DNA of 64,000 nt from Ignavibacteriota bacterium (GTDB lineage Bacteria > Bacteroidota > Ignavibacteria > Ignavibacteriales > Melioribacteraceae). The notes under the pieces are model-generated. The model searched no databases, had not been told where the DNA came from, and saw only the letters and a list, made by a program, of their open reading frames with translations. This document shows, piece after piece, positions 1 through 10,358 of this stretch (positions within the stretch are counted from its first letter, which is position 1; every line of letters starts with the position of its first letter). Both the position numbers and the translations under genes were made by a program. Where the stretch lies: assembly GCA_013112585.1 (NCBI GenBank), contig JABFGH010000007.1, positions 1-64,000 of the forward strand. Direction: 5' to 3'.

Positions 1-2
1 CA

Positions 3-89
3 ATACAAGAAATAACCGGAAGATCGATGAAAGTAGTAAAAGAATATATTAAATTGTATTATGATCTAAATCCGGAAACAAATAAATAA
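3..89 (+). CDS. C-terminal end of an unidentified protein (truncated by window edge)
   Basis: An open frame enters from the left edge and stops with TAA at 87-89. The last 28 residues read like a helix-turn-helix end (ITGRSMKVVKEYIKLYYDL). The rest of the gene lies outside the window, so I assign no function; a DNA-binding C-terminus is only a guess from the 'TGRS..VV.EYI' pattern. No U-rich terminator follows, although a short palindrome (ggtaaa/tttacc) lies at 91-103. Confidence 0.45.
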   Translation: MQEITGRSMKVVKEYIKLYYDLNPETNK

Positions 90-246
90 AGGTAAATTTT
101 ACCAGGCGACAAATGTCGGTATTGTAAATAGTTCTAGTGATATAAATAATTTTAATTTCTATTATGCCGTTTATTTCCAGCCAATAATTATCTCATAATT
201 ATTAAATTGCGTAAAGAAACTCAATTTTTATTTCAATGAGGAATAC

Positions 247-1875
247 ATGAAAAACAACTTATTTTTATCAATTTTATTATTGGTTTTAGCAAACGGAATT
301 ATATTTGGTCAAAATGATCATCTCAAAAGTTCCTTGGACAGTTTAAAAAAAGAAATTATTAACAACGCTGACGCTAAAAATTCATTAGGCTCTTTTTTAA
401 CTAATGCCAGTGAGATAAAAAAACAAATATGGACAGGAACTACAATAAATGTTAAAGCTAGTGGAGCTGTTGGTAACGGCATTGAGGATGACACCAAAAT
501 TATTCAATCAATTTTTGATTCTTTACTAACTAGTGTATCGAATAATGGCATAGGTGGCACAATATATTTTCCACCTGGGATTTACAAAATAAGTGAACCA
601 TTAAAAATTCCGCCACGAGTAATAATAAAAGGAAGCGGAGCATTTACACAGGAACATGCCCGTGATCGAAGTTGGTCTAAGAACAAAGATTACAATAAAT
701 TTTTACCATCCGTTATCAGATTAGCGAATAATTCAAACTGCAATATTATTGAGCCATTTGTGGATAGCAATAATTTTCCAAGATTTAAACCTTTTGAATC
801 TGTAATTATTGAACAGATAGTTCTCGACGGCAACAGATATGAACAATCTGGAAATGTAAACGAAACAGCAGGAATATACATGCCGGAGCTTCAATATGCT
901 GTAAGGTCGGGTATGGTTGTTCAGAATGTTTTGATTATTGATGTTAATGGTACTGGATTTTATAACGGACATAAGCAGAATGAATTTTTACTTATGAATG
1001 TATTTACTAGAAATAACGCGAAGAATGGATTCTACATTGGCGGTGAAGATATTTCAATGTATAGGGTTGCCTCGGGCGAAAATGATTTGTATGGTTTTCA
1101 TTTTAAAGATAGAGGCGCTTATAAATGTATAGATCTGGATTCTTGGGGTAACAAAAAGGGTGTTGTTATTGAAGATGCTGTTAATGGGAATTTTATAAGA
1201 CTGCAGTGCGATATAAATAGTGAAGAAGGATTGATCCTTAAAGGTGCTGAGGATATGACATTTGTTGCATCAGTTTTTGCTACAAACTCTAAAAGAAGCG
1301 ACAAAATGGTTTATTCTGAAATTAAATTAGAAAACACCAACGTAAATGGTTATGGCCCTTTTGGAATTAAGTTTATCGGCTGCACAATTGGATCGGGAAA
1401 TATTAAAAATCAGGCAAAGCATGGTATTGAAGATTTAAGTGAAATACCTAGAGAAAATATTATTGTCGGCACAACTTTTAAGGCACACGAATTCATTTAT
1501 GATGTCGTAAATGATAATGTCTATAAATATTACATGATCAATTCAAGTACTACTGGGAATTTTGGCGCAGAAAGTTTTGACATCGATTTTTTTGCAGTTA
1601 AAGAGAATTACTTTGAATTAACCCCTAGGCATAACACAATATTTATTGATGGGGTGACTGATTGCAAATTAGTGCTGCCCTCCCGGAGTAGAACAAAATT
1701 GGGTAAAGATTATAAAATTCGAAAGTCATCAACAAATATTGAGTTATCTTTTATTTCAAAGGATGATACCATAATTGAAACAATCAAATCAAGCAATGAT
1801 TTTAATAATAAAAGTTTTCTAACAGCAACAGTAATTTTTCTTGGCGATCACTGGGTGCTCTATAAAGATAATTGA
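247..1875 (+). CDS. Secreted right-handed beta-helix (pectate-lyase-3-like) protein
   Basis: 542 residues with an N-terminal signal peptide (about residues 1-22, ending near IIFGQ). At residues 65-135 the pattern INVKASGAVGNG-EDDT, then GGTIYFPPGIYKIS and VIIKGSG, is the classic start of a pectate-lyase-3 type right-handed parallel beta-helix, the fold of polysaccharide lyases, glycoside hydrolase family 28 relatives and phage tailspikes. The middle contains repeating short strand-turn units (NGFYIGG, YGFHFKD, GVVIEDAVNGNFI) that fit helix coils. The last 130 residues lack a T9SS sorting domain. It probably acts on or binds a polysaccharide outside the inner membrane; the substrate cannot be read from sequence. 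It stands alone, 157 bp after the partial gene. Confidence 0.75.
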   Translation: MKNNLFLSILLLVLANGIIFGQNDHLKSSLDSLKKEIINNADAKNSLGSFLTNASEIKKQIWTGTTINVKASGAVGNGIEDDTKIIQSIFDSLLTSVSNNGIGGTIYFPPGIYKISEPLKIPPRVIIKGSGAFTQEHARDRSWSKNKDYNKFLPSVIRLANNSNCNIIEPFVDSNNFPRFKPFESVIIEQIVLDGNRYEQSGNVNETAGIYMPELQYAVRSGMVVQNVLIIDVNGTGFYNGHKQNEFLLMNVFTRNNAKNGFYIGGEDISMYRVASGENDLYGFHFKDRGAYKCIDLDSWGNKKGVVIEDAVNGNFIRLQCDINSEEGLILKGAEDMTFVASVFATNSKRSDKMVYSEIKLENTNVNGYGPFGIKFIGCTIGSGNIKNQAKHGIEDLSEIPRENIIVGTTFKAHEFIYDVVNDNVYKYYMINSSTTGNFGAESFDIDFFAVKENYFELTPRHNTIFIDGVTDCKLVLPSRSRTKLGKDYKIRKSSTNIELSFISKDDTIIETIKSSNDFNNKSFLTATVIFLGDHWVLYKDN

Positions 1876-2199
1876 TTTTTTAAGACTTAATAGCGAATTG
1901 ATTTTTTTAGCAGTTTAAACTAATAATCATCAATAATAATTAATAATTGCATTATTACGAGTAAGTTAATAATGTCTCCCTAAACTTACTTACGCCTTAT
2001 TATCGGTGGTCACAACCCATCCCCCAAAAATTTCATTAAGAAATAATTTTTTTCATCTAAACATATTGTAATTAGGATTGTAAAGTATTAATATAGATGT
2101 TTAAAAATATAAGGCTCGTGTATAAATAAAATATATTGTCTTATTATTCTGTTTAATAATCGATTATAAATTAAATACTAAATAATAATTAAAGAATTC
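1876..2199. other. AT-rich spacer before the nqr operon
   Basis: About 320 bp with no credible reading frame. It presumably carries the nqr promoter and 5' untranslated region, but I cannot point to a clear -35/-10 pair or a T-tailed terminator hairpin for the upstream gene. Confidence 0.4.
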
Positions 2200-3549
2200 A
2201 TGGGAATAACAAAAATTAAACACGGCTTAGATTTACCGATTACCGGTGAGCCGAGTCAAAATTCAATTGATGCTAAAAATGTTAAGCACGTTGCAATTCT
2301 TGGCAGAGATTACGTAGGTATGAAACCTACTATGGAAGTGCATGTCGGCGATAAAGTAAAACTCGGGCAGCTTCTTTTTACCGATAAGAAAATGGAAGGT
2401 GTTAAATACACTGCACCCGGCGCCGGTAAAGTAATTGAAATAAACCGTGGCGAAAAAAGAATTTTCCTATCTCTGGTAATTGAACTTGAAGGGAACGAAG
2501 AGGTTACCTTTAAATCATATACAGAAGGAGAATTAAAAACCATTGATAAGGATACGGTTAAATCCCAGCTTATCGATTCCGGAATGTGGACATCAATTAA
2601 GAGTCGTCCTTTTGGTAAAGTGGCTGAGCCTAAATCCGAACCTCACTCCATTTTTGTAACTGCTATGGATACTAACCCATTAGCCCCTTCTGTTGAAAAG
2701 ATTTTGGAAGGCAATGAAAACAACTTTAAGAATGGATTGACTCTACTTTCAAAGTTGACCGAAGGAAAGTTGTATCTGTGTAAAAAACCAAATGAAAAAA
2801 TTCCTTTACCAGAAATTTCAAATTTATCAGTTGAAGAATTTGACGGTCCGCACCCAGCAGGTGCTCCCGGAACTCATATTCATTTTCTCGATCCGGTAAG
2901 TCGGAATAAAACAGTTTGGAACATTAATGCACAAGATGTTGCTGCAATCGGCAGTTTATTTACTACAGGCAAAATTAATGTTGAACGCATTGCTGCAATT
3001 TGCGGACCTTCAGCTAAAAATCCCAGACTAATAAAAACCAGAGTGGGTGCTTCAATTAAAGAGTTGACCGAAGGTGAAGTTAAAGAAGGTGAAGTTAGAA
3101 TAGTTTCCGGATCGGTGTTATCCGGCAGGCATGCAGTTGATGCCGAAGAATATCTTGGAAGATTTCATCAGCAGATTAGCTTGCTTGAAGAAGGAACGAA
3201 AAGAGAATTTTTGGGCTGGCTGTCGCCGGGATCAAATCTTTATTCGGTAAAAAATATTGTAATCTCAAAATTATTTAGAAATAAAAAATTCAACTTTACT
3301 ACTTCAACTAACGGCGGTCCAAGAGCTATTGTGCCAATCGGCAGTTACGAAACTGTAATGCCGCTGGATATAATACCAACATACTTATTACGTGCGCTTG
3401 CTGTTGATGATGTTGAAGATGCTGAGGCATTAGGTGTTTTAGAACTTGATGAAGAAGATTTGGCTCTGTGTACCTATGTCTGTCCGTCAAAAATTGATCA
3501 TGGAATAAATTTAAGAAGAAACTTAACTTTAATAGAGAAGGAAGGCTAG
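2200..3549 (+). CDS. nqrA: Na+-translocating NADH:quinone reductase subunit A
   Basis: 449 residues, close to the usual ~447 for NqrA. The N-terminus ([14 protein letters not shown]) and the barrel-sandwich segment ([18 protein letters not shown], then YTAPGAGKV) are typical of the family. NqrA is the peripheral cytoplasmic subunit that, with NqrB, contributes to quinone reduction in the six-subunit sodium pump. It is the first gene of nqrABCDEF. Its TAG stop overlaps the GTG start of nqrB by one base, so the two are translationally coupled. Confidence 0.97.
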   Translation: MGITKIKHGLDLPITGEPSQNSIDAKNVKHVAILGRDYVGMKPTMEVHVGDKVKLGQLLFTDKKMEGVKYTAPGAGKVIEINRGEKRIFLSLVIELEGNEEVTFKSYTEGELKTIDKDTVKSQLIDSGMWTSIKSRPFGKVAEPKSEPHSIFVTAMDTNPLAPSVEKILEGNENNFKNGLTLLSKLTEGKLYLCKKPNEKIPLPEISNLSVEEFDGPHPAGAPGTHIHFLDPVSRNKTVWNINAQDVAAIGSLFTTGKINVERIAAICGPSAKNPRLIKTRVGASIKELTEGEVKEGEVRIVSGSVLSGRHAVDAEEYLGRFHQQISLLEEGTKREFLGWLSPGSNLYSVKNIVISKLFRNKKFNFTTSTNGGPRAIVPIGSYETVMPLDIIPTYLLRALAVDDVEDAEALGVLELDEEDLALCTYVCPSKIDHGINLRRNLTLIEKEG

Positions 3550-4757
3550 TGAAAATTTTAAGAAACTTTCTCGATTCTCAGGAGAAACACTTCGAGAAGG
3601 GCGGAAAACTCGAAAAGATTTACCCGCTCTACGAGGCTATTGATTCTTTCCTTTATACATCGGGCTCTGTTACCAAAAGCGGTTCGCATGTTAGGGATGC
3701 TCTTGATTTAAAGAGAATGATGGTGATGGTAGTTTATGCTTTAATTCCAACTGTGCTTATGGCTTTATATAATACGGGTCTGCAGGCAAATTTGGAAATT
3801 GCTAAACTTGGCGCTGCTTTTACTGAAGGTAATTGGCAGCAGGATGTTTTAGTTTGGCTGGGTGTTGGTTTTGACCCGAATAATATTTTTGCAAATGCCG
3901 TTCACGGGGCACTCTACTTTTTGCCGGCTTACATTGTTACAATGTCTGTAGGCGGATTTTGGGAAGTGTTGTTTGCATCTGTTAGAAAGCATGAAATTAA
4001 TGAAGGCTTTCTTGTAACCGGACTTTTATTCCCGCTTATTCTTCCTCCTGATATTCCTTACTGGCAAATAGCGATTGGTATTACATTCGGTGTTGTAATT
4101 GGTAAGGAAGTATTCGGCGGTGTTGGAATGAATATTCTTAATCCTGCTTTAACCGCAAGAGCATTTTTGTTTTTTGCATATCCCGCAGAAATATCAGGCG
4201 ATAAAGTTTGGGTAGCAGTTGACGGAGTAAGTAAAGCTACTCCGCTTGCAGAGTTTGCAGATACTGCCATGACAACAACAGTTAGCTGGATGGATGCTTT
4301 TTTAGGAGTTATCCCCGGTTCAATGGGCGAAACCTCTGCATTGGCGTGCCTTATTGGTGCCGTAATATTAATTGTATCACGAGTCGGGTCATGGAAAATA
4401 ATGTTAAGTGTTCTTGTAGGAATGGTTGGAATGACCCTAGTTCTTAATTGGATAGGCAGTGATACAAACCCGATGTTTAACGTAACTCCAATGTGGCATT
4501 TAGTTCTCGGCGGATTTGCATTCGGTGCCGTATATATGGCAACAGATCCGGTTAGTGCTGCTTATACCGAAAAAGGAAAAATTGTTTACGGCTTGTTTAT
4601 TGGAATATTGGTTGTTCTGGTAAGGGTTGTAAATCCTGCCTTCCCCGAAGGAATGATGCTTGCAATATTATTCATGAATGTATTTGCCCCAATTATTGAT
4701 AAGTATTTTATAAACAGCAACATAAAAAGGAGGCTTGCCAGAAATGTCGTCGGATAG
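3549..4757 (+). CDS. nqrB: Na+-translocating NADH:quinone reductase subunit B
   Basis: 402 residues, an integral membrane protein with about ten hydrophobic segments (for example residues 54-74, 117-140, 150-190, 255-300). The motif [12 protein letters not shown] around residue 231 contains the S-x-A-T threonine that carries covalently bound FMN in this family. NqrB forms the core membrane channel with NqrD/E and hosts riboflavin/FMN. It starts with GTG inside the nqrA stop codon. The end overlaps nqrC by 14 bases, and the nqrC ribosome-binding site AGGAGG (4728-4733) lies within this gene. Confidence 0.97.
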   Translation: MKILRNFLDSQEKHFEKGGKLEKIYPLYEAIDSFLYTSGSVTKSGSHVRDALDLKRMMVMVVYALIPTVLMALYNTGLQANLEIAKLGAAFTEGNWQQDVLVWLGVGFDPNNIFANAVHGALYFLPAYIVTMSVGGFWEVLFASVRKHEINEGFLVTGLLFPLILPPDIPYWQIAIGITFGVVIGKEVFGGVGMNILNPALTARAFLFFAYPAEISGDKVWVAVDGVSKATPLAEFADTAMTTTVSWMDAFLGVIPGSMGETSALACLIGAVILIVSRVGSWKIMLSVLVGMVGMTLVLNWIGSDTNPMFNVTPMWHLVLGGFAFGAVYMATDPVSAAYTEKGKIVYGLFIGILVVLVRVVNPAFPEGMMLAILFMNVFAPIIDKYFINSNIKRRLARNVVG

Positions 4758-5544
4758 CACAAAAAAAACAATTATTGTAGCTCTCGGTATCTGCCTGGTT
4801 TGTTCAATACTGGTATCCTCTGCCGCAGTAGCTCTCAGTAAAATTCAAGAAGAAAATAAAGAACTGGATAAAATTACAAATATTCTTTTAGCGGGTGATT
4901 TAATGGCTGAAGGAAAACCCGTAAGAGAAATTTATAAAGAATCCGTAGTACCAATACTTATTGACCTAAACACGGGTGAAGCAGTTAAAAAAGAAAATTA
5001 TCCTGAAAAAATAAATATTGAAACCTTTAGTATAAAAAATCTTGTATCGGACCCGGAGCTGAGTGAAAGAATTGACCCCAAAAACGATATTGCCGATATA
5101 AAACGAAAACCAAAGTATATGGTTATTTATGAGGTTTTTGATGGAGATAAAGTTGATAAATTTATTCTCCCAATATACGGAAAAGGTTTATGGTCAACCC
5201 TTTATGGGTTTATTGCTATAGATAGCGACTTACAAACTATTAAAGGATTAACCTTTTACGAGCACGGAGAAACTCCGGGACTTGGCGGAGAGATTGATAA
5301 TCCAAAATGGAAAAACTCTTGGAAAGGTAAGCAGGCATTTAATGACGAAGGTAAAGTGATTATTCAAGTTATTAAAGGAATCGTCGATCAATCAAGCCCT
5401 GCTTCAAATCACCAGATTGATGGTTTGTCCGGCTCCACAATTACAACACGCGGTGTTGATTATCTAGTCAATTTTTGGTTAGGTGAAAACGGATACGGAC
5501 CATTTTTTGAAAAACTGAAAGGGGAGGCGCATGAGCAAGTATAA
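4744..5544 (+). CDS. nqrC: Na+-translocating NADH:quinone reductase subunit C
   Basis: I place the start at ATG 4744 because AGGAGG at 4728-4733 gives normal spacing; a TTG at 4735 in the same frame is only one base from that site. The protein is 266 residues: a short cytoplasmic tail, one transmembrane helix (about residues 8-30), then a periplasmic FMN-binding domain. The motif [14 protein letters not shown] includes the FMN-attachment threonine near residue 232, matching the S-G-A/S-T-x-T consensus. NqrC passes electrons on the periplasmic side. Its flavin is attached by ApbE, encoded at 8555-9589. It overlaps nqrD by 14 bases. Confidence 0.96.
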   Translation: MSSDSTKKTIIVALGICLVCSILVSSAAVALSKIQEENKELDKITNILLAGDLMAEGKPVREIYKESVVPILIDLNTGEAVKKENYPEKINIETFSIKNLVSDPELSERIDPKNDIADIKRKPKYMVIYEVFDGDKVDKFILPIYGKGLWSTLYGFIAIDSDLQTIKGLTFYEHGETPGLGGEIDNPKWKNSWKGKQAFNDEGKVIIQVIKGIVDQSSPASNHQIDGLSGSTITTRGVDYLVNFWLGENGYGPFFEKLKGEAHEQV

Positions 5545-6151
5545 AGCGATTCTGCTGGATCCTATTTTTAATAATAACCCAATTGCCTTACAGATATTAG
5601 GTATCTGTTCCGCACTGGCTGTTACTTCAAAGTTAGAAACTTCAATTGTAATGTCGCTTGCAGTAATTTTTGTTATGACGTTATCAAACTTTTCTGTAAG
5701 CGTAATACGCAAGCATGTGCCGGGCAGTATAAGAATATTAGTTGAAATGACAATTATTGCTTCATTAGTAATTATAGCCGATCAGTTGATCAAAGCTTTT
5801 GCTTATGATATAAGCAAGCAGCTTTCGGTTTATGTAGGTTTGATTATTACAAACTGCATTATTATGGGAAGGGCGGAAGCGTTTGCACTTAAAAACCCGC
5901 CTATACCAAGCATTATGGATGGAATCGGAAACGGTTTAGGCTACTCATTTGTTTTATTGTTTGTAGGATTTTTTAGAGAATTATTAGGTTCGGGTAAATT
6001 ACTTGGATTTACAATCTTTTCAATTAATACCGAGGGCGGATGGTACGTGCCTAACGGAATGATGCTGTTATCACCAAGTGCATTTATTTTAATCGGATTA
6101 CTTATTTGGGCAATCCGTACATGGAAACCAGAGCAAGTTGAAGAGGAATAA
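5531..6151 (+). CDS. nqrD: Na+-translocating NADH:quinone reductase subunit D
   Basis: 206 residues with six hydrophobic helices. The conserved segment [18 protein letters not shown] in mid-protein is the cysteine-bearing region shared by NqrD, NqrE and the related RnfA/RnfE; together these cysteines coordinate an iron centre inside the membrane. The short N-terminal stretch [16 protein letters not shown] is also characteristic. It overlaps the end of nqrC and is three bases from nqrE. Confidence 0.96.
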   Translation: MSKYKAILLDPIFNNNPIALQILGICSALAVTSKLETSIVMSLAVIFVMTLSNFSVSVIRKHVPGSIRILVEMTIIASLVIIADQLIKAFAYDISKQLSVYVGLIITNCIIMGRAEAFALKNPPIPSIMDGIGNGLGYSFVLLFVGFFRELLGSGKLLGFTIFSINTEGGWYVPNGMMLLSPSAFILIGLLIWAIRTWKPEQVEEE

Positions 6152-6154
6152 CAA

Positions 6155-6766
6155 ATGTTAGAACATTATATAAGTTTACTTGTAAAATCTATTTTTATTG
6201 AAAATATGGCACTTGCCTTTTTCTTGGGCATGTGTACCTTTATCGCTGTATCAAGAAGAGTTGAAACGGCTATTGGGCTTGGAATTGCCGTTATTGTTGT
6301 ACAGGCAATTACAGTACCGGTTAATAATTTAATTTATAATTACGTGCTTCAAAAAGGTGCGCTTGCTTGGGCTGGCTTACCGGAACTTGATTTAGCGTTC
6401 CTTGGACTGGTTACATACATTGGCGTAATAGCAGCAATGGTGCAGATACTTGAAATGGCTTTAGATAAATTTGTACCTGCACTTTATAACTCACTCGGAA
6501 TTTTCCTTCCGCTTATTACAGTTAACTGTGCAATATTAGGCGGTACACTGTTTATGGTAGAGCGTGATTATATGTTCGGTGAAAGTATAGTTTTCGGTAT
6601 CGGTTCGGGAGCCGGCTTTGCTTTAGCTATAATTGCTTTAGCCGGTATTAGAGAAAAAATGAAATATAGTAATGTGCCTGCCGGACTAAGAGGATTAGGC
6701 ATTACATTTATAGTTGTTGGATTAATGGCAATTGCCTTTATGTTGTTTTCAGGAATTCAATTGTAG
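6155..6766 (+). CDS. nqrE: Na+-translocating NADH:quinone reductase subunit E
   Basis: 203 residues, six transmembrane helices, inverted-topology partner of NqrD. The motif [13 protein letters not shown] supplies the second cysteine of the intramembrane iron site. The early [22 protein letters not shown] is diagnostic for NqrE/RnfA. Gene order and the NqrA and NqrF partners identify this as NQR rather than RNF, since there is no RnfB or RnfC. Confidence 0.96.
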   Translation: MLEHYISLLVKSIFIENMALAFFLGMCTFIAVSRRVETAIGLGIAVIVVQAITVPVNNLIYNYVLQKGALAWAGLPELDLAFLGLVTYIGVIAAMVQILEMALDKFVPALYNSLGIFLPLITVNCAILGGTLFMVERDYMFGESIVFGIGSGAGFALAIIALAGIREKMKYSNVPAGLRGLGITFIVVGLMAIAFMLFSGIQL

Positions 6767-6778
6767 GGGAAGTTTTAT

Positions 6779-8014
6779 ATGGACGGTTTGACAATCGTTG
6801 TAACTAGTGTAATAATGTTTACGATAATTATTTTAGTTTTGGTAATTATCATTCTATTTGCAAAATCAAAACTAGTAGCAAGCGGAAGCGTTAAAATTAC
6901 TATTAATGATGATCCGGAAAAATCAATAAAATCGCCAATTGGTGATAAATTACTTAATGCACTTTCAAATGCAGAAATTTACCTGCCCTCTGCATGCGGC
7001 GGAGGCGGCACCTGCGGTGAATGTAAATGCATTATTACCGATGGCGGCGGAGATATTCTGCCTACCGAAAAAGGTCAGCTAACTAGAAAACAGGTTAGGG
7101 AAAATTACAGACTTTCATGCCAGGTGCCTGTAAAAACCGATATGAAAATTGAAGTTCCGCCGGAAGTTTTTGATATTCAAAAATGGGAATGTATTGTCCG
7201 GTCAAATGATAACGTTGCTACATTCATTAAAGAATTGGTACTTGAACTGCCGGAAGGTGAATCAGTTGATTTCCGTGCAGGCGGGTACATTCAAATTGAA
7301 GCCCCGCCTCATCGTGTTGAGTATAAAAACTTTAAAGTGAGTGCCGAATACAGAGATGATTGGGATAAATTCGATCAATGGAAATATGTTTCCGATGTTG
7401 GTGAGCCAATTGTACGAGCTTACTCAATGGCAAATTACCCCGAAGAAAAGGGAATAATTATGCTTAACATTAGAATTGCCAGTCCTCCGCCAAACAACCC
7501 CGATGTTCCTCCCGGACAAATGTCTTCATTCTTGTTCAACTTAGAGAAGGGTGATAAGGTTACAATCTCCGGTCCTTACGGCGAGTTTTTTGCAAAAGAC
7601 ACAGATGCCGAAATGGTATTTGTTGGCGGCGGCGCAGGTATGGCGCCAATGCGGTCTCATATTTTCGATCAATTAAAAAGATTAAATTCAAAAAGAAAAA
7701 TATCTTTCTGGTATGGTGCAAGAAGTTTGCGGGAAGCTTTTTATACCGATGAGTTTGATAAACTAGCAGAGGAACATGATAATTTTACATGGCATCTTGC
7801 ACTATCGGAACCGCTGCCCGAAGATAATTGGGATGGTTATACCGGTTTTATTCATCAAGTTTTGCTGGATAACTACCTAAAGGATCATCCGGCTCCTGAA
7901 GATAATGAATACTACATGTGCGGACCTCCGATGATGAATAACGCGGTAATTCAAATGCTTGAAAATCTAGGAGTTGAACCTGAAAATATAGCACTTGATG
8001 ATTTTGGCGGTTAG
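6779..8014 (+). CDS. nqrF: Na+-translocating NADH:quinone reductase subunit F
   Basis: 411 residues. One N-terminal transmembrane helix (about 4-28) is followed by a 2Fe-2S ferredoxin domain with cysteines at about residues 73, 79 and 82 ([12 protein letters not shown]) and 114 (LSC). A ferredoxin-reductase module follows, with the FAD motif RAYSMANYP and the NADH-site motif [12 protein letters not shown]. The C-terminus (YYMCGPPMM, then LDDFGG) is standard. NqrF is the electron entry point, oxidising cytoplasmic NADH. It is the last structural subunit; the CBS gene begins 49 bp downstream. Confidence 0.97.
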   Translation: MDGLTIVVTSVIMFTIIILVLVIIILFAKSKLVASGSVKITINDDPEKSIKSPIGDKLLNALSNAEIYLPSACGGGGTCGECKCIITDGGGDILPTEKGQLTRKQVRENYRLSCQVPVKTDMKIEVPPEVFDIQKWECIVRSNDNVATFIKELVLELPEGESVDFRAGGYIQIEAPPHRVEYKNFKVSAEYRDDWDKFDQWKYVSDVGEPIVRAYSMANYPEEKGIIMLNIRIASPPPNNPDVPPGQMSSFLFNLEKGDKVTISGPYGEFFAKDTDAEMVFVGGGAGMAPMRSHIFDQLKRLNSKRKISFWYGARSLREAFYTDEFDKLAEEHDNFTWHLALSEPLPEDNWDGYTGFIHQVLLDNYLKDHPAPEDNEYYMCGPPMMNNAVIQMLENLGVEPENIALDDFGG

Positions 8015-8063
8015 GTTTTATCGAATTTTTAAATGTACTTATTAAAATTAATTTGGAGAAAAA

Positions 8064-8525
8064 ATGATAACAGCTGAAGATATATTGAAGGAAAAAGGAG
8101 GAGATATAATTTGTGTTTCTCCTGAAAGCACATTAGAAGAAGCATTAAAAATTATGCTCGATAAAAAAATAGGTGCTATAGTTGTAAAAGATGGGGAAGA
8201 ATATGTAGGTATTTGGACTGAACGAGATTTAATGCACAATACTGTTAATGAAAACTTTGATCCATCAAAGGCAAAAATAAAAGACTTCATGAGCACTCAT
8301 TTATTATCTGCTCTTTACACCGACTTGATATACAATCTTATGGATAAATTTTTAGGAAAAAGAATAAGACACTTGATGATTGAAAAAGATGGGAAATACA
8401 TTGGGTTTCTGTCATCAGGAGATGTAACAAAAGCCTTGCTGGTAGAAAAATCAGAGGAGCTTGATAAGCTTAGCAAAATTGTAAATATGGATTATTACGA
8501 AAACTGGCGTTGGAAAAATAAATAA
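8064..8525 (+). CDS. CBS-pair domain protein in the nqr operon
   Basis: 153 residues made almost entirely of two CBS motifs (about 1-65 and 68-130: IMLDKKIGAIVVKDGEEYVGIWTERD, split here only for description, and IRHLMIEKDGKYIGFLSSGD). CBS pairs bind adenosine nucleotides or similar ligands and regulate partners. No catalytic domain is fused. TTGGAGAA upstream gives a good ribosome-binding site. It lies between nqrF and apbE on the same strand, so a role tied to NQR expression or activity, for example adenylate or NADH sensing, is plausible but is inference only. Confidence 0.85.
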   Translation: MITAEDILKEKGGDIICVSPESTLEEALKIMLDKKIGAIVVKDGEEYVGIWTERDLMHNTVNENFDPSKAKIKDFMSTHLLSALYTDLIYNLMDKFLGKRIRHLMIEKDGKYIGFLSSGDVTKALLVEKSEELDKLSKIVNMDYYENWRWKNK

Positions 8526-8554
8526 CGGCAGAACTGTTTTAATCAGATTATTCT

Positions 8555-9589
8555 ATGTACTTAAAAAATCTCATATATCTGCTTATACTTTTGCTCCCGG
8601 TTTCGTGCAGCCGAGTTCAAAATGAGTTTGAGCAAATTGCTTTATCGGGCACGACTATGGGTACTACTTATTCAATTAAAATTGCTGCCGATAAAGATCA
8701 AATAGAAAAGATTGATGCCGAAAAATTTCAGAACAGTGTTGATAGTATTCTTATACAAGTAAATAAGGAAATGTCAACATACATACCCGAATCTGAAATC
8801 TCAATATTTAATCAGAGTAAATCGACAGAGTGGTTTCCAATTTCAAAAGACTTTGCAAATGTTATGGAAATGTCACTCTACATTTCTCAAAAATCAGCGG
8901 GCGCTTTTGATATTACCGTAGGTCCTATAGTTAATCTTTGGGGATTTGGACCTGATTACAAATTGGAATATGTGCCCACACAAAAAGAAATTGAAATGGG
9001 ATTACTTTCTGTGGGCTATAATAATATTTTTGTAAATCCCGAACCTCCCTCAATTAAGAAAAAAATAAAAGATATTTACATTGATCTATCAGCAATAGCA
9101 AAAGGCTTTGGTGTTGATAAAGTGTCCGATTATCTTGAAGTAAAAAACATTGAAAATTACATGGTGGAAATTGGCGGCGAAGTTAGGACCAGTGGTAAAA
9201 ATGCTAAAAGTAATAAATGGCAGATAGGCATTTCTACCCCCGATGGAGGAGTAAACCTTCAGCGGGTTGTTTCTTTAAGCGGTAACTCAATTGCAACTTC
9301 GGGCGATTACAGAAATTATTTTGAGAAAGACGGCGTAAGATATTCACATACTATCGACCCAAGAACAGGAATGCCGATAAATCACACACTTGCTTCTGTA
9401 ACTGTAATTCACGGCTCCTGTATGATTGCCGATGGAATGGCAACCGCTATTACTGTTTTAGGTCCTGATGAAGGATACGAACTTGCAATTAAAGAGGAAC
9501 TTCCTATTTTTATGATTGTTAGAGAAGGTAACGAGTTTGTTGAAAAAATGACTCCAAGTTTTAAACAGTTCTTAACAGAAGTGGAATAA
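8555..9589 (+). CDS. apbE: FAD:protein FMN transferase (flavin transferase), lipoprotein
   Basis: 344 residues beginning with a lipoprotein signal (LLILLLPVSC, lipobox cysteine near residue 18). Family motifs are GTTMGTTYSIKI near residue 31, the acidic/aromatic segment AGAFDITVGPIVNLWGFG, DLSAIAKGFGVDKV and the Mg-binding region HTIDPRTGMP. ApbE moves FMN from FAD onto threonines of target proteins on the periplasmic side, here most likely the NqrB and NqrC threonines encoded just upstream. No strong Shine-Dalgarno precedes it, which fits operon read-through. Confidence 0.95.
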   Translation: MYLKNLIYLLILLLPVSCSRVQNEFEQIALSGTTMGTTYSIKIAADKDQIEKIDAEKFQNSVDSILIQVNKEMSTYIPESEISIFNQSKSTEWFPISKDFANVMEMSLYISQKSAGAFDITVGPIVNLWGFGPDYKLEYVPTQKEIEMGLLSVGYNNIFVNPEPPSIKKKIKDIYIDLSAIAKGFGVDKVSDYLEVKNIENYMVEIGGEVRTSGKNAKSNKWQIGISTPDGGVNLQRVVSLSGNSIATSGDYRNYFEKDGVRYSHTIDPRTGMPINHTLASVTVIHGSCMIADGMATAITVLGPDEGYELAIKEELPIFMIVREGNEFVEKMTPSFKQFLTEVE

Positions 9590-9604
9590 TTGATTTTAAT
9601 AGCT

Positions 9605-9641
9605 CCGACATACCCGCCTTCCGGACGAGCAGGAATGTCGG
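9605..9641. repeat. Palindromic element between apbE and nqrM-like gene
   Basis: Outer arms ccgacat (9605-9611) and atgtcgg (9635-9641) enclose an imperfect inner stem around a tccgg-type centre. The reverse complement closely matches the element at 22342-22374, so this is a dispersed repeat family. It has no T-run and is unlikely to be a terminator; it probably forms an mRNA hairpin between the two cistrons. Confidence 0.75.
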
Positions 9642-9711
9642 TGCAATTATATGTTTTTCAATTACCCGCAATTTTGGGTGAACGAAAAAAGAAAGATTAA
9701 TGGTGAAATAA

Positions 9712-9921
9712 ATGACACAGATTTTAATAGTAATAGGATTTTTTATAGCAGCATTTTCATTGATGGCAGTTTCTCTTCATTTTAGTAAATATAAAAAGAG
9801 AGACTCCGGATGCTGCGGAGGCGGCAACTGTTCAACAGATGAAAATGGAAATAAGGTTAGTTCATGCTACAGCAGCAAAAGTGAATTTGTTGATAGCTAT
9901 TCCAAGACTCCAACCAACTAA
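9712..9921 (+). CDS. nqrM: NqrM-like small membrane protein (Na+-NQR maturation)
   Basis: 69 residues: an N-terminal hydrophobic helix (about 3-23), a basic stretch (KYKKRDSG), then four cysteines at residues 34, 35, 40 and 52 (CCGGGNC plus one further). NqrM (DUF539) is known as a small one-helix, four-cysteine protein needed for Na+-NQR assembly, probably for iron delivery to the NqrD/E site. Length, topology, cysteine count and position after apbE all agree. Cysteine spacing differs from what I remember of gammaproteobacterial NqrM, so the symbol is a contextual call. A terminator follows at 9944-9986. Confidence 0.7.
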   Translation: MTQILIVIGFFIAAFSLMAVSLHFSKYKKRDSGCCGGGNCSTDENGNKVSSCYSSKSEFVDSYSKTPTN

Positions 9922-9943
9922 AATAAAAAGTTTAAATTTTGAT

Positions 9944-9986
9944 AAGCCGCTTTTCATTTAAATATGATTAGCGGCTTTTTTATTTT
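9944..9986 (+). terminator. Rho-independent terminator of the nqr operon
   Basis: Stem aagccgc (9944-9950) pairs with gcggctt (9971-9977), followed by a T-run. It closes the nine-gene nqr-CBS-apbE-nqrM unit. A closely similar copy, including flanks, ends the gene at 12462-14144. Confidence 0.85.
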
Positions 9987-10107
9987 CTGCCAATCAAGAT
10001 TGTATTTCTGAAAGAGTTAATATCTTTGAGTGACACAACCTGAAACAATGTTAAATGTACTGGCAGCTAACATTTTATACTATTTTAAAAACACAAAAGG
10101 ATAACCC

Positions 10108-10144
10108 GTCTTATTAAATAAGACTTGCTTGTTTTTTTTTTTTT
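10108..10144 (+). terminator. Possible weak terminator with 13-T run
   Basis: AT-rich palindrome gtcttatt-a-aataagac (10108-10124) followed seven bases later by thirteen T residues. The weak stem and the gap make termination uncertain, and no strong gene ends just before it. Confidence 0.3.
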
Positions 10145-10205
10145 GATTTATTTTACTTCAAGAGTTTTTGTACTATTTGGAAATGTTTAGAGAAACGGCA
10201 GCCAA

Positions 10206-10358
10206 ATGAAAAATCTAATTCCCACTAATTTTATACAATTATTATTTGTATCAATCCCAAATAATTCAATAGATATTTTAGGTCTGAGAAACAGATCTCC
10301 AGAAAATAAAGTTTATGTGGATACATGGCTGAATTTTAAATTTGATAACCAAGCATAA
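10206..10358 (+). CDS. Doubtful 50-residue reading frame
   Basis: ATG at 10206 to TAA at 10358 in a gene-free spacer. The second half (RSPENKVYVDTWLNFKF) has protein-like composition, but the ribosome-binding site is weak and I recognise no family. It may be the remnant of a larger gene. Confidence 0.2.
   Translation: MKNLIPTNFIQLLFVSIPNNSIDILGLRNRSPENKVYVDTWLNFKFDNQA

Noticed and set aside
2200-8014. Possible RNF complex instead of NQR
   Set aside because: NqrA and NqrF with its ferredoxin-reductase domain are present, while RnfB and RnfC are absent.
9712-9921. Metallothionein-like interpretation of the four-Cys protein
   Set aside because: The N-terminal transmembrane helix and position after apbE in the nqr operon fit NqrM better.
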